A stretch of 64,000 bases of DNA. It comes from JAITMY01 sp031549685. Lineage in GTDB: Bacteria; Bacteroidota; Bacteroidia; Bacteroidales; UBA932. Made by a program: the position numbers and the translations under genes. The stretch spans positions 13,175 to 77,174 of the forward strand of contig JAVBPG010000018.1 in assembly GCA_031549685.1 (NCBI GenBank), written 5' to 3'. Position 1 is the stretch's first letter, and every line of letters starts with the position of its first letter. Below are positions 10,201 to 18,757 of this stretch, in pieces. The notes beneath the pieces were generated by a model that did no database searches, had not been told where the DNA came from, and was given only the letters and a program-made list of their open reading frames with translations.

Positions 10201-10630
10201 TGAGTTTCCCATTCCGCCCATGAGCCCGGGCCGCTACACCGCCACGCTCAAGGTATGGGACGTGGTCAACAACTCCGCCGAGCAGGCCGTTGATTTTGTG
10301 GTGGCCGAGGACGACGTATTTGCCATCAACCGACTGTTAAATTACCCTAACCCGTTTACGCAAAAAACGGCCTTCTTTTTTGAGCACAACCGCCCGTATA
10401 CCAGCATGGATGTGCTGATACAGGTTTTTACCATCTCTGGCAAGTTGGTAAAAACCATTCGGTACAGCATCCCCGAAAGCAGCTCGCTGCGCAGCGCCCC
10501 CATTGAGTGGGACGGGCGCGACGACTACGGCGCCAAGCTGGGCCGGGGCACCTACCTGTACAAAGCTAAAGTACGTTGCAGCAGTGGCGAAACAGCCGAA
10601 AGGCTTGAAAAAATAGTCGTTTTGAATTAA
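7271..10630 (+). CDS. porU: Type IX secretion sortase PorU
   Basis: A 1119-residue C25 (gingipain-fold) cysteine protease with a signal peptide (LLLLLTTLLLAPAHTQ). PorU is known to cut the C-terminal signal of type IX cargo and attach cargo to the cell surface. The catalytic histidine is in NYTGHAND (His638) and the catalytic cysteine in FVTATCEFSRFDDP (Cys672), spaced as expected for the caspase-like fold. The last 100 residues (LLNYPNPF, then FTISGKLVKTI) form a FlgD-like Ig domain. porV follows after 42 bp, the usual order. The length is typical. Confidence 0.95.
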   Translation: MKKQLLLLLTTLLLAPAHTQTVPARKAGIMPRQVYEGAPASVLSSGKWVKLRVKKTGVYKLTAGTLSSWGFKNPAAVSVWSNGCGEVPRPNVDAAPDDLMQLPTQISNGVIYFYAEARNTWRYDAQKKLYRHLLNEFDDAAYLYITDSKSTSEMAGLAQAANATDETDTYDYRDFYERIDTNLLRSGRRFFSEVYDAVRQRSYSFSIPALNLNNPQLKLQICAAATSASSYLVTVNSGNENVLNIGQKNSGAYMRADTALFDNFTVSSENISVKVSYNRPTPSMWGVLDFMIINARAGIKLQNSQLLFRDANTVGAGKVTRFNLATSQQNVRVWDVTDLHGVKEVKGIAASGNISFTTETSTLREFVAFTEGMAGDPEYVGELPNQNLHGAAPAEMVVVTHPDFSSQAERVAQFHRTHDGMSVLVINSDEVYNEFSSGIADMGAIRNFMRMFHRRYQQGINSTEPKYLLLFGSGSYVNFQAKKGVGMLPTFQSDNSLVSENSYVSDDFFVLLDDNEYLDDAGMHGLLDLAVGRFPVYTTAQAGTMADKLEEYYSDKSGDWMSKCIFIADDEDNNMHMQQSEELGNYILDSLPSYYVNKIYLDAYPQQSTPMGERYPDVTDAINSAVGAGALLVNYTGHANDQWLAHEQVVTQADIARWNNRNRLPLFVTATCEFSRFDDPRVISAGEAILFLDKGGSIAMLSTTRLVYSNGNAELNRNFIHKFFSKDANGKHLRLGEIVRQTKNTTSTGVNQLNFSLLGDPALMMLFPTLTANTSQVNGISYSTPDTLKALSRASVSGSVAQSSIKDTLVVSIFDKEQKKKTLGNSGQTPFEYRDQSSLLYRGKVSTPGGAFTAKFIVPQDIAPQYGKGKITYVGKSGSALVAGSNVVPVGGASDNPVVDSVPPSVRMYMNSEQWVPGGTVNESPTLVALLSDSSGINTTGNGVGRDITLMLMPSSKSYTLNTYYTAYTDTYTGGRVEFPIPPMSPGRYTATLKVWDVVNNSAEQAVDFVVAEDDVFAINRLLNYPNPFTQKTAFFFEHNRPYTSMDVLIQVFTISGKLVKTIRYSIPESSSLRSAPIEWDGRDDYGAKLGRGTYLYKAKVRCSSGETAERLEKIVVLN

Positions 10631-10635
10631 CTTTG
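10628..10635 (+). promoter_or_regulatory. Possible internal promoter for porV
   Basis: TAACTTTG overlaps the porU stop codon and lies 38 bases before the porV ATG. It would allow porV and ispF to be expressed apart from porU. Confidence 0.45.
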
Positions 10636-10672
10636 CTCTGCTTCAAACAAAACTGTAGAAAACATTTAATTA

Positions 10673-11863
10673 ATGCGAGCACATTTTTTTAAACGCTACA
10701 TCAGCATACTCTCGGTCATAGCTATACTGCCCCTTAGCGCCACAGCCCAGGAAGTACAGGAAACATTCAACCCCATTTACACCGCAGCCCCCATTTTGAA
10801 CGTGTCGCCCGACGCGCGCGCCTCGGGCATGGGCGATATGGGCGTGGCCACCTCGCCCGATGCCAACTCGCAGCACTGGAACGCGGCAAAGTACCCCTTT
10901 CTTACCCAGAAAATCGGCCTGAGCCTCTCGTACATTCCCTGGCTGGCCGGCCTGGTAAACGATGTAAACATAGCCTACCTGAGCGGCTACTACCGCGTGG
11001 ACGACATGCAGAGCCTGAGCGCTACGCTACGCTACTTTTCGTTGGGAACCATGGTCATAATGGATGAATACGGCAACAAAATTACGGAAGTAGAGCCCAA
11101 CGAATTTGCCGTTGATGCCGCCTACTCGCGCCGCTTTGGCGAGCACGTCGGCGGATCGCTTACGCTGCGCTACATACGCTCCGATATTACCGGAGGATAC
11201 GTGGACAGAGACTATGACTACATAGGACCGGCCAACGGCTTCGGCGCCGACGTGGGCGTGTACTTTCAGCACGAGCACATGAGCAACGAGTACGCGCTGG
11301 GGCTTAGCATCAGCAACATGGGTACCAAGATGAGCTACACCGAGGGCGGAGAGAAATACTTTTTGCCCACCATGCTCAGGCTCGGCGGACGCTACACCTT
11401 TAACATCGACGAGGACAACAGCTTTACGGGCGGCCTTGAGTTGAGCAAATTGCTGGTGCCCACGCCGCCGGTGCGTGAAATCAGAGGTGATGTAAGTAGC
11501 CCTGTTATAAAAGGGATGGACGATCAGGTAAGCGCCGTGCAGGGCATGTTCCAGTCGTTTTACGATGCGCCCTACGGCGCGAGCGAGGAGCTGAGCGAAA
11601 TCATGTTCGGCGTGGGCCTGGAGTACGCCTACCGCAAGCAGTTTTTTGCGCGCGGAGGCTACTTTCACGACTCCAAGCGCAAGGGCAACCGCCGCTACCT
11701 TACCTTTGGTGCGGGCATAAAGTACAGCTTCCTGGGGCTTGATGTCTCGTACCTGTATCCGTTTACGGTCAACGATCCGCTATCGAACACGCTGCGCGTA
11801 ACGCTGCTGGTGGACATTAACGTGAAGCGCAACACCAGCAACCGCAACACCTCGGGCAACTAA
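10673..11863 (+). CDS. porV: Type IX secretion outer-membrane protein PorV (LptO)
   Basis: A 396-residue outer-membrane barrel with a signal peptide ending near ATAQ. The N-terminal PIYTAAPILNVSPDARASGM and GVATSPDANSQHWNAAKYP are hallmark segments of PorV. PorV is known to shuttle cargo from the translocon to the PorU attachment complex. It follows porU and precedes ispF by 5 bp. This porU-porV-ispF order is, to my knowledge, conserved in the phylum. Confidence 0.95.
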   Translation: MRAHFFKRYISILSVIAILPLSATAQEVQETFNPIYTAAPILNVSPDARASGMGDMGVATSPDANSQHWNAAKYPFLTQKIGLSLSYIPWLAGLVNDVNIAYLSGYYRVDDMQSLSATLRYFSLGTMVIMDEYGNKITEVEPNEFAVDAAYSRRFGEHVGGSLTLRYIRSDITGGYVDRDYDYIGPANGFGADVGVYFQHEHMSNEYALGLSISNMGTKMSYTEGGEKYFLPTMLRLGGRYTFNIDEDNSFTGGLELSKLLVPTPPVREIRGDVSSPVIKGMDDQVSAVQGMFQSFYDAPYGASEELSEIMFGVGLEYAYRKQFFARGGYFHDSKRKGNRRYLTFGAGIKYSFLGLDVSYLYPFTVNDPLSNTLRVTLLVDINVKRNTSNRNTSGN

Positions 11864-11868
11864 CTTTT

Positions 11869-12360
11869 ATGACTCCCAACTTTCGCATAGGCAACGGCTA
11901 CGATGTGCACCGGCTGGCCGACGGGCTGCCGCTGTGGCTCGGCGGCGTTGAGGTGGCGTACACCAAGGGCAGCGTGGCGCACTCCGACGGCGATGTGCTC
12001 ATCCACGCCCTGTGCGATGCCCTGCTGGGCAGCGCCAACCTGCGCGACATAGGCTACCACTTCCCGGACAACGACGCCGCGTACAAAAATATTGACAGCA
12101 AAATACTGCTTGGAAAGGTAATGCAGCTGGTGCGCGCCCAAGGCTACGAGCTGTGCAACGCCGATGTTACGCTCATACTGCAGCGCCCCAAGGTAAAGGA
12201 TTTGATACCCGCCATGCAGCAGCGCCTGGCGCAGGTCATGGGGGTTGGAGAGGACCAGGTAAGCATTAAAGCCACCACCTCGGAGGGCATTGGCTTTGTG
12301 GGGCGCGAGGAGGGCGTGGCCGCCTACGCCACGGTGCTGGTAGCTGCGGGCAACTTGTAG
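11869..12360 (+). CDS. ispF: 2-C-methyl-D-erythritol 2,4-cyclodiphosphate synthase
   Basis: A 163-residue cytoplasmic enzyme of the non-mevalonate isoprenoid pathway. The zinc ligands are visible in GNGYDVHRL (DxH) and in the later histidine of AHSDGDVLIHAL. KATTSEGIGFVGREEG is the conserved C-terminal motif. It begins 5 bases after porV, so it is probably co-transcribed; the link is shared transcription rather than function. Length is normal. Confidence 0.97.
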   Translation: MTPNFRIGNGYDVHRLADGLPLWLGGVEVAYTKGSVAHSDGDVLIHALCDALLGSANLRDIGYHFPDNDAAYKNIDSKILLGKVMQLVRAQGYELCNADVTLILQRPKVKDLIPAMQQRLAQVMGVGEDQVSIKATTSEGIGFVGREEGVAAYATVLVAAGNL

Positions 12361-12417
12361 TGCGGCACCGGCGAAGAGAAAGTCGGGCGCTGCTACAGGT
12401 TATTTAAAACACTCTAT

Positions 12418-12462
12418 ATCAAAAAGGTGGTTACTGATATTTTTCGGTGCCACCTTTTTGGT
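12418..12462 (+). terminator. Terminator after ispF
   Basis: CAAAAAGGTGG pairs with CCACCTTTTTGG across a loop of about 20 bases and ends in a T run. It closes the porU-porV-ispF unit. Confidence 0.7.
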
Positions 12463-12589
12463 TTAGGATAACGTAAAGCAAGGCATGCGTAAATCCTAAA
12501 AAACTCTTTTAAAGATTACTACAAGAAAGAGCATGCATATTTTTTACCATCATTTGGCGCAAAATGAGGTGGTACATTTTTTTTCATGT

Positions 12590-12597
12590 ACCTTTGT
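12590..12597 (+). promoter_or_regulatory. Promoter -7 box for the acyl-CoA ligase
   Basis: TACCTTTG lies 52 bases before the ATG at 12650. Confidence 0.6.
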
Positions 12598-12649
12598 ACT
12601 CTGTGTTCACCCAATCCATGTTTAACCACTAAATAAGAATTAGCCAAAC

Positions 12650-14305
12650 ATGAATCCAAGCTTTATTCGCGCTGTCGAAGAATCACTCAAGGAGCACTGG
12701 GATTTACCCGCGCTAAGCGACTACAAAGGCGCCACCTTTCACTACAAAGATATAGCCCGGCGCATAGCCAAGCTGCACATTCTGTTTGAGGAGTGCGGGC
12801 TCAAAAAGGGCGAAAAGGTGTCCATCTGCGGACGCAACTCGGCCGCCTGGGGCACCGTATTTTTGGCCACCGTAACTTACGGAGCCGTGGCCGTGCCCAT
12901 ACTGCACGAGTTTAAGGCCGACAACGTGCACAACATTGTCAACCACTCCGACTCCCGCATACTGTTTGTGGGCGATGTGGTGTGGGAGGGGCTCAACGAG
13001 GCCATGATGCCCGACGTGGAGGCCATTGTGCTCATCAACGATTTTTCCATTTTAGGAGGCAGCAAGGTCAAGAGCGCCACCAAGGTGCGCGACCGCCTCA
13101 ACGAGTACTTCGGCAAGAAGTACCCCAAAAACTTCCGCCCCGAGCACATCTCGTACTTCGACGAAAAGCCCGAAGACCTGATGCTTATCAACTACACCTC
13201 GGGCACCACCGGGTTTTCGAAGGGTGTGATGCTGCCCTACCGCAGCATTCACTCCAACATGGAGTTTGCCACCGAGGCGCTCAAGGAGCTCAAGGCCGGG
13301 CAAAACGTGGTGGCCATGCTGCCCACGGCGCACATGTACGGCATGGCATTTGAATTCCTGTACGAAATACTGTGCGGCTGCCACGTGCAGTTCCTCACCC
13401 GCCTGCCAACACCCAAGATTATTCTCGACGCCTTTGCCGAGAGCAAGCCCAGGCTCATTGTTGCCGTACCCCTGATTATCGAAAAAATTTACCGCAACAA
13501 CATCCTGCCCGCGCTCCAAAAGCCCTTCGTTCGCGCCATGATGGCCCTTCCGGTTATCGATAAAAAGATAATGAAGAGCATCAACGACAAGCTGAGCGAA
13601 ACCTTCGGCGGCAACTTTTACGAGGTCATTGTCGGCGGCGCGGCGCTCAACCAGGAGGTGGAGAAATTTTTCCACAAAATGAACTTCCGCTACACCGTAG
13701 GCTACGGCATGACCGAGTGCGGCCCCATTATTACCTACGAAGATTGGAGCAAGGCGCGCGCGCACTCCTGCGGCAAGTGCGTACTAAACATGGAGATGCG
13801 CATAGCCTCGCCCGACCCCGCCAACGTACCCGGCGAGGTGCAGGTGCGCGGCAAGAATGTGATGCTGGGCTACTACAAAAACAAGGAGGCCACCAAGGAA
13901 ATGTTTACCCCCGACGGCTGGCTCAAAACCGGCGACCTGGGCGTAATGGACAAGGACGGCTACCTGTACCTGCGCGGCCGCAGCAAGAACATGCTCCTTG
14001 GCCCCTCGGGGCAAAATATTTTCCCCGAGGAAATTGAGGACAAAATCAACAACCAGAACTACGTAACCGAGAGCCTGGTTATTGACTCGGGCGGCAAGCT
14101 GGCCGCGCTGGTGTACCCCAACTACGAGGAAATTTCGGCGGCCAACAAAAGCGTGAGCGACGCCATGGAGGAAATGCGCCTGGCGGTAAACCAGGAGGTG
14201 CCCGCCTACTGCCAGATAGCCAAGGTAAAGGTGTACCCCGAGGAGTTTGAGAAAACGCCCAAGAGGAGCATAAAAAGGTTTATGTATCAAGGAGTTGAAG
14301 TGTAA
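12650..14305 (+). CDS. Long-chain fatty acid--CoA ligase (AMP-binding)
   Basis: A 551-residue adenylate-forming enzyme that likely activates fatty acids to acyl-CoA through an acyl-AMP. The AMP-binding P-loop YTSGTTGFSKGV lies near residue 185. VGYGMTECGPIITYE and GWLKTGDLGVMDKDGYLYL are the A5 and A7 motifs, and RSKNMLLGPSGQNIFPEEIE is the hinge region. The C-terminal lysine motif TPKRSIKRF is present. It stands alone with its own promoter and terminator, so substrate length is inferred from family similarity only. Confidence 0.88.
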   Translation: MNPSFIRAVEESLKEHWDLPALSDYKGATFHYKDIARRIAKLHILFEECGLKKGEKVSICGRNSAAWGTVFLATVTYGAVAVPILHEFKADNVHNIVNHSDSRILFVGDVVWEGLNEAMMPDVEAIVLINDFSILGGSKVKSATKVRDRLNEYFGKKYPKNFRPEHISYFDEKPEDLMLINYTSGTTGFSKGVMLPYRSIHSNMEFATEALKELKAGQNVVAMLPTAHMYGMAFEFLYEILCGCHVQFLTRLPTPKIILDAFAESKPRLIVAVPLIIEKIYRNNILPALQKPFVRAMMALPVIDKKIMKSINDKLSETFGGNFYEVIVGGAALNQEVEKFFHKMNFRYTVGYGMTECGPIITYEDWSKARAHSCGKCVLNMEMRIASPDPANVPGEVQVRGKNVMLGYYKNKEATKEMFTPDGWLKTGDLGVMDKDGYLYLRGRSKNMLLGPSGQNIFPEEIEDKINNQNYVTESLVIDSGGKLAALVYPNYEEISAANKSVSDAMEEMRLAVNQEVPAYCQIAKVKVYPEEFEKTPKRSIKRFMYQGVEV

Positions 14306-14338
14306 AACAGCTGCAGCTTCACTTTCCTGTTTTACATC

Positions 14339-14376
14339 GTAGCGCATTGCACACAAAGGCAATGCGCTACTTTTTT
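14339..14376 (+). terminator. Terminator after the acyl-CoA ligase
   Basis: GTAGCGCATTGC pairs perfectly with GCAATGCGCTAC across an 8-base loop and is followed by six T. Confidence 0.9.
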
Positions 14377-14410
14377 ATCCAGCTCAAAACAGCCGTTTGG
14401 CAACCCCCTT

Positions 14411-14457
14411 GCAAGTCAACCCTCGTAGGGTTTGAAACCCTACGAGGGTTGACTTGC
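14411..14457. repeat. 47-bp palindrome, with a partial copy at 14501-14522
   Basis: Two 23-bp arms meet at a single central base: GCAAGTCAACCCTCGTAGGG (from 14411) and its exact complement (ending 14457). A diverged half copy, GAAACCCTGCGAGGGTTGAC, lies at 14501-14520. The element stands in the 500-base gap before the pectate lyase. I see no ORF in it. Confidence 0.9.
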
Positions 14458-14747
14458 AATTTCACAAACCATTGAAGGCGTTCTATCGCAAGCATAGCTT
14501 GAAACCCTGCGAGGGTTGACTTGGGATGTGCACGAACACAATATTTAAATAACTAATAATAATACAATTACAACATCTATTCAACGTAACATGAGAAACT
14601 TATTGTTCTGTGCAAGGCAAGTAAGCAAATAGCTGCAAAATATATTCTTACCCATGTAAAAAATTACACATCACTATACTGCAGTGTATTACATTTAATT
14701 AAGAACGATTTAACGTAAAAAATTTTACGAATAAGCAAAAAGATATG

Positions 14748-14755
14748 TAGATTTG
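14748..14755 (+). promoter_or_regulatory. Promoter -7 box and leader of the pectate lyase gene
   Basis: TAGATTTG matches the consensus. A small hairpin, TTCGTGT-tcgc-ACACGAA, at about 14764-14781 would lie in the 5' leader. Transcription start near 14762 rules out in-frame starts upstream of 14810. Confidence 0.6.
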
Positions 14756-14809
14756 CACCGCGTTCGTGTTCGCACACGAAATAAGTTAAACATAAAATCT
14801 CATACCGAA

Positions 14810-17671
14810 ATGAAGCTAAAAAAGTTGCTGCTCCTTTTTATATCGGGCATCGTTGCGCTTGCCCTTGCGTGCAACAGGGACGATGAGCCGCTGAATAACG
14901 ACCCCAAAACCGACGATCCGGTGCCGGTAAGCAGCATCTCCATTGTGCCCGGCAGCATAGTAATGGTGGTAGGCGGAACCCTGCAGGTATCGGCCAACAT
15001 TACCCCGCAGAACGCCACCAACGATTCGCTGGTGTGGACATCGGCCGATAGCAGCGTTGCAAGCATCAACGCCGGCGGACAGCTGGAGGCCCACGCGGCA
15101 GGGATGACCACCATTAAAGCCACCGCCACCGATGGAAGCGGCGTGTGGGATACCTGCACAGTTACCGTAGGCACCACCGCCGTAAGCTCCATCACGCTAT
15201 CGAAAACCAGCCTTAGCCTAACGGTGGGCGACACGGAATCGTTGACAGTCACCGTGGCACCCAACGACGCCATTAACCGCATCGTAGCGTGGACTTCGTC
15301 CGACACCGGCGTGGTGAAGGTGAACCAAAGCGGGCTGCTCTCCGCCGTGGCCCCGGGCTCGGCCACCGTTACCGCCACCGCCACCGATGGCAGCGGCGTA
15401 TCGGCCTCGTGCAGCGTTACCGTTGCCGGAATTTTGGTCAGCAGCATAAGCTTAGACCCCACCTCCGTTAGCATGTACGTGGGGCAAAGCAAGTCGGTAG
15501 CTGCCACCGTGCTGCCGGCCAACGCCAGCAATGACTCGCTGGCCTGGACTTCGTCCGATGAGGGCGTTGTGCGCTTTAACGAAATAGGGCAGCTGGTGGG
15601 CGTGGCCGCCGGAACGGCCACCCTTACCGTAAGCGCCACCGATGGCAGCAACGTGCAAGCTACCTGCGCCGTTACCGTTGAGGTGCTCAACACCGCCACC
15701 ACGGCCAACATCACCGCCGCCGACGGCTGGCTCGAGTCGGCCTACCTTACGTGGACGGGCCCCGACAACGCCACCGGCTACAACGTGTACTACAGCGGCG
15801 GCGGGGCCACGGACAAGAAAATCGACAACCAGCTCATACGCAAGTACGGTAGCTACTTCCGCGCCGATGTGCCGGGCTTGGCCGCAGGCTCCTACACCCT
15901 TAAGGTGCTCCCCGTATTTGACGGCACCGAGGGCAGCAGCCCCGCCACCGCCAGCGTAAGCGTAAAGGCGCACGACAGGAGCGGGTTTGCCTTTAACGGA
16001 GGCCGGGTACCGGGCGCCTACAAGGCCGATGGTACGCCAAAGGACAACGCCGTTATTTTGTACATTACGGAGAATACAAAAAACACCGTATCGCTCAACG
16101 TTACCGGCGCCACTACAAACCCCTGCGTGGGCTTACAAACCATTTTGAACGGATTCAAAAAAGGGAAGGACAACCGTCCGTTAATTGTGCGCTTTGTAGG
16201 ACAAATTACGGACTTGAGCGTGATGGAGGCCGGCGACATTGTGGTGGAAAACGGCAACAACGCCAGCGGCTACATTACCCTTGAAGGCGTGGGCAACGAC
16301 GCCGTGGCCGACGGCTGGGGCATACGCATTAAGAACGCCAGCAACATCGAGATTCGTAACCTGGGCACCATGAACTGCAACAGCGATGAGGGCGATAACA
16401 TTGGCCTACAGCAAGCCAACGACTACGTTTGGGTACACCACTGCGACTTCTTTTACGGCCATGCCGGCGGCGATGCCGACCAGGCCAAAGGCGACGGCGC
16501 GCTCGACGCCAAAAAATCGACCTACGTAACCTTTTCGTACAACCATTTTTGGGATACCGGAAAATCAAACCTCTTAGGCAACGGCGGAGAGACCGTGGGC
16601 TTTTTTACCTACCACCACAACTGGTACGACCACTCCGACAGCCGGCACCCGCGCGTGCGCCAGCACAACGTGCACGTGTACAACAACTACTTCGACGGCA
16701 TTGCCAAGTACGGCATTGGCGCCACCGAAGGTTCATCCATTTTTGCCGAAGCCAACTACTTCCGCAGCTGCAAGTACCCCATGCTTATTTCGATGCAGGG
16801 AAGCGATGTTTGGGACGCCTCCAAGGGCGCCAACGACTACGTAAACAGTCCGACTTTTTCGAAGGAAAACGGAGGAATAATTAAGGCGTACAACAACTAT
16901 ATCGAGGGCGCTGCGCGCTTTGTTCCCTACGGCGATGCGGGATATCCGAACTCTACGGTAGATTTTGATGCCGTGGTGGTATCGAGCGCAACAGCAACCG
17001 TGGCCAACACGATTCAGTCGTACAAAGGAGCCATCGCATACAACAACTTCGACACCGACAACTCAAAAATGTACAGCTACACCGCCGATGCTCCGGCCGT
17101 AGCCAAGCAAAATGTGATGGATTACGCCGGACGCATGCAGGGCGGCGATTTTAAGTGGACGTTCAACAACGCGGTCGATGATATTGCCTATGATGTAAAC
17201 CAGGCGTTAAAAACAGCGCTTGGCTCCTACCGCACCTCGCTGGTTTCGGTGCAGGGCGACGGCAACGGCGGCAGCACGGGGGGTGATGGTGGCGACGGCG
17301 GAGATGGTGGCGACGGCGGCGGAACCGTTGGCGGCGCGGTGGTGTGCACATTTACCGGAAATACGCCATCCAATTCAGCCTTTTCCGTTACCGGAAACTA
17401 CTCCACCGGCAAGGGAAGCGTAAAGGTTGGCGAGCTTACCTACAGCACCTGCGTAAAGATGGAAAGCAGCACGGAGATTACTTTTAGCACCACCTCGGCC
17501 ATGACGCTAACGCTGGTATTCGGCACGGCTGAAACCGGTAAAAAAGTAAAAATAGATGGCGTGGATCAGACCACCAACTCAGGTGGCATTGTTACCATGT
17601 CGTTGCCGGCAGGCGCGCATACCATTAAGAAAACAGACTCCATTAACCTTTTCTACATTTCTCTAAATTAG
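14810..17671 (+). CDS. Surface pectate lyase (PL1) lipoprotein with Ig-like repeats
   Basis: About 953 residues. A lipoprotein signal ends in ALAC, and the residues after Cys (NRDDE) are acidic like the surface-export signals of Bacteroidota lipoproteins. Three BIG2-type Ig repeats follow (each with SISL/SITL...W(T)SSD...V/ATDGS), then a fibronectin-III-like domain. Next comes the family 1 pectate lyase beta-helix with DSRHPRVR (arginines near 612 and 617) and YNHFWDTGKSNLLG. A Gly/Asp linker leads to a C-terminal beta domain common on Bacteroidota pectate lyases. It probably cleaves polygalacturonate at the cell surface. The start is ATG 14810 because the promoter lies inside the longer frame. 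Confidence 0.9.
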   Translation: MKLKKLLLLFISGIVALALACNRDDEPLNNDPKTDDPVPVSSISIVPGSIVMVVGGTLQVSANITPQNATNDSLVWTSADSSVASINAGGQLEAHAAGMTTIKATATDGSGVWDTCTVTVGTTAVSSITLSKTSLSLTVGDTESLTVTVAPNDAINRIVAWTSSDTGVVKVNQSGLLSAVAPGSATVTATATDGSGVSASCSVTVAGILVSSISLDPTSVSMYVGQSKSVAATVLPANASNDSLAWTSSDEGVVRFNEIGQLVGVAAGTATLTVSATDGSNVQATCAVTVEVLNTATTANITAADGWLESAYLTWTGPDNATGYNVYYSGGGATDKKIDNQLIRKYGSYFRADVPGLAAGSYTLKVLPVFDGTEGSSPATASVSVKAHDRSGFAFNGGRVPGAYKADGTPKDNAVILYITENTKNTVSLNVTGATTNPCVGLQTILNGFKKGKDNRPLIVRFVGQITDLSVMEAGDIVVENGNNASGYITLEGVGNDAVADGWGIRIKNASNIEIRNLGTMNCNSDEGDNIGLQQANDYVWVHHCDFFYGHAGGDADQAKGDGALDAKKSTYVTFSYNHFWDTGKSNLLGNGGETVGFFTYHHNWYDHSDSRHPRVRQHNVHVYNNYFDGIAKYGIGATEGSSIFAEANYFRSCKYPMLISMQGSDVWDASKGANDYVNSPTFSKENGGIIKAYNNYIEGAARFVPYGDAGYPNSTVDFDAVVVSSATATVANTIQSYKGAIAYNNFDTDNSKMYSYTADAPAVAKQNVMDYAGRMQGGDFKWTFNNAVDDIAYDVNQALKTALGSYRTSLVSVQGDGNGGSTGGDGGDGGDGGDGGGTVGGAVVCTFTGNTPSNSAFSVTGNYSTGKGSVKVGELTYSTCVKMESSTEITFSTTSAMTLTLVFGTAETGKKVKIDGVDQTTNSGGIVTMSLPAGAHTIKKTDSINLFYISLN

Positions 17672-17698
17672 CAGCTTAACAAATAAGCAATAGCTACT

Positions 17699-17729
17699 GA
17701 GCCCGTTTTAAGGATTATAAAACGGGCTC
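17699..17729 (+). terminator. Terminator after the pectate lyase gene
   Basis: GAGCCCGTTTTA pairs with TAAAACGGGCTC across a 7-base loop, followed by a T-rich run. Confidence 0.85.
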
Positions 17730-17752
17730 GTTGTTTGATTATGCTTTTTTTA

Positions 17753-17760
17753 TATCTTTG
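17753..17760 (+). promoter_or_regulatory. Promoter -7 box for the BASS transporter
   Basis: TATCTTTG is a perfect consensus 24 bases before the ATG at 17785. It excludes the upstream in-frame ATG at 17731. Confidence 0.7.
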
Positions 17761-17784
17761 CAGCCAAGCAACAACCCTCCTGCT

Positions 17785-18747
17785 ATGAATAGCATTTACC
17801 AATCCCTTGACGCGCTAAACCAGCTCAGCCCCATTCCTATTTCGGCAATATCGGGTACCATTTTGGCCATCGGGCTCGCCATTATAACCTTCGGCATGGC
17901 CATAAGCCTTAAGTTGTCGTACTTTAAGGAGGTATTCCGTAAGCCCAAAGCGCTGCTGGTGGGCCTGCTGCTGCAGCTCGTACTATTTCCTGGCCTCACG
18001 CTGCTGCTGGTTGTGGCGGGCGAGCAATACATTACCCCACAGGTGGCCTTGGGCATGATTCTGGTGGCCGCCTGTCCGGTGGGCAATACATCCAACTTTT
18101 TGACCTTTTTATCGCATGGGCGCACCGAGCTGAGCATTACGCTTACCGCCATATCCGGCCTGCTATCTTTGGTTGCTACTCCCCTATCCTTCAGCCTTAT
18201 GGGAGGGTGGTACTTTCAGCTTACCCAGCACACCCCGGAGCAGCAAGGCTTGCTTCACGGCATTGCCATCAACCCCATGAACATATTTACCACCATATTT
18301 GTACTGGTGGTTCTCCCCTTAGTTTTGGGCATGCTGGTTTCCTACTTTTTTCCCCGGCTTTCCGGCAAAACCGCGCGCCACGTGCGCATTTGGGGCATTA
18401 TGCTTTTATTCTTCTGCGTGGTTACGGCCCTGCTTAGCAACGTTCAGGCCTTTACCAACCGCTTGGAGATGATCTTTTTTATAGTGTTTGTACACAACGC
18501 CCTGGCGTTGCTGTTGGGATACCTGGTGGCGCTTGCCTTTAAGCTTACCCCAAGCAAGCGTCGTGCGATAACCATCGACACCGGAATACACAATTCGAGC
18601 CTTGCCCTAAGCATACTATTCAACCCTGCCGCTTTTCCAACGCCCGTGCTGGCCATGCAGCTTACCGCCGCATGGTGGGGTGTTTGGCACATCCTGTCGG
18701 GCGTAACCCTTTCGATGTTTTGGTGGGTAAACAAACCGAAAAAATAG
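17785..18747 (+). CDS. Bile acid:sodium symporter (BASS) family transporter
   Basis: About 320 residues of nearly continuous hydrophobic helices, consistent with 9-10 membrane spans. The segments AACPVGNTSNFLTFLSHG and TIDTGIHNSSLALSI match the two crossover motifs of the BASS fold (also seen in PanS-like and arsenite transporters). It probably moves an organic anion with sodium across the inner membrane; the substrate is unknown. It is followed after 10 bp by a DUF2461 gene, probably in one transcript. Confidence 0.85.
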   Translation: MNSIYQSLDALNQLSPIPISAISGTILAIGLAIITFGMAISLKLSYFKEVFRKPKALLVGLLLQLVLFPGLTLLLVVAGEQYITPQVALGMILVAACPVGNTSNFLTFLSHGRTELSITLTAISGLLSLVATPLSFSLMGGWYFQLTQHTPEQQGLLHGIAINPMNIFTTIFVLVVLPLVLGMLVSYFFPRLSGKTARHVRIWGIMLLFFCVVTALLSNVQAFTNRLEMIFFIVFVHNALALLLGYLVALAFKLTPSKRRAITIDTGIHNSSLALSILFNPAAFPTPVLAMQLTAAWWGVWHILSGVTLSMFWWVNKPKK

Positions 18748-18757
18748 CACATAGCCA

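Noticed and set aside
17280..17671. C-terminal domain of the pectate lyase considered as a type IX secretion signal
   Set aside because: It lacks the usual short C-terminal domain motifs and follows a lipoprotein signal. It looks like a carbohydrate-associated beta domain.
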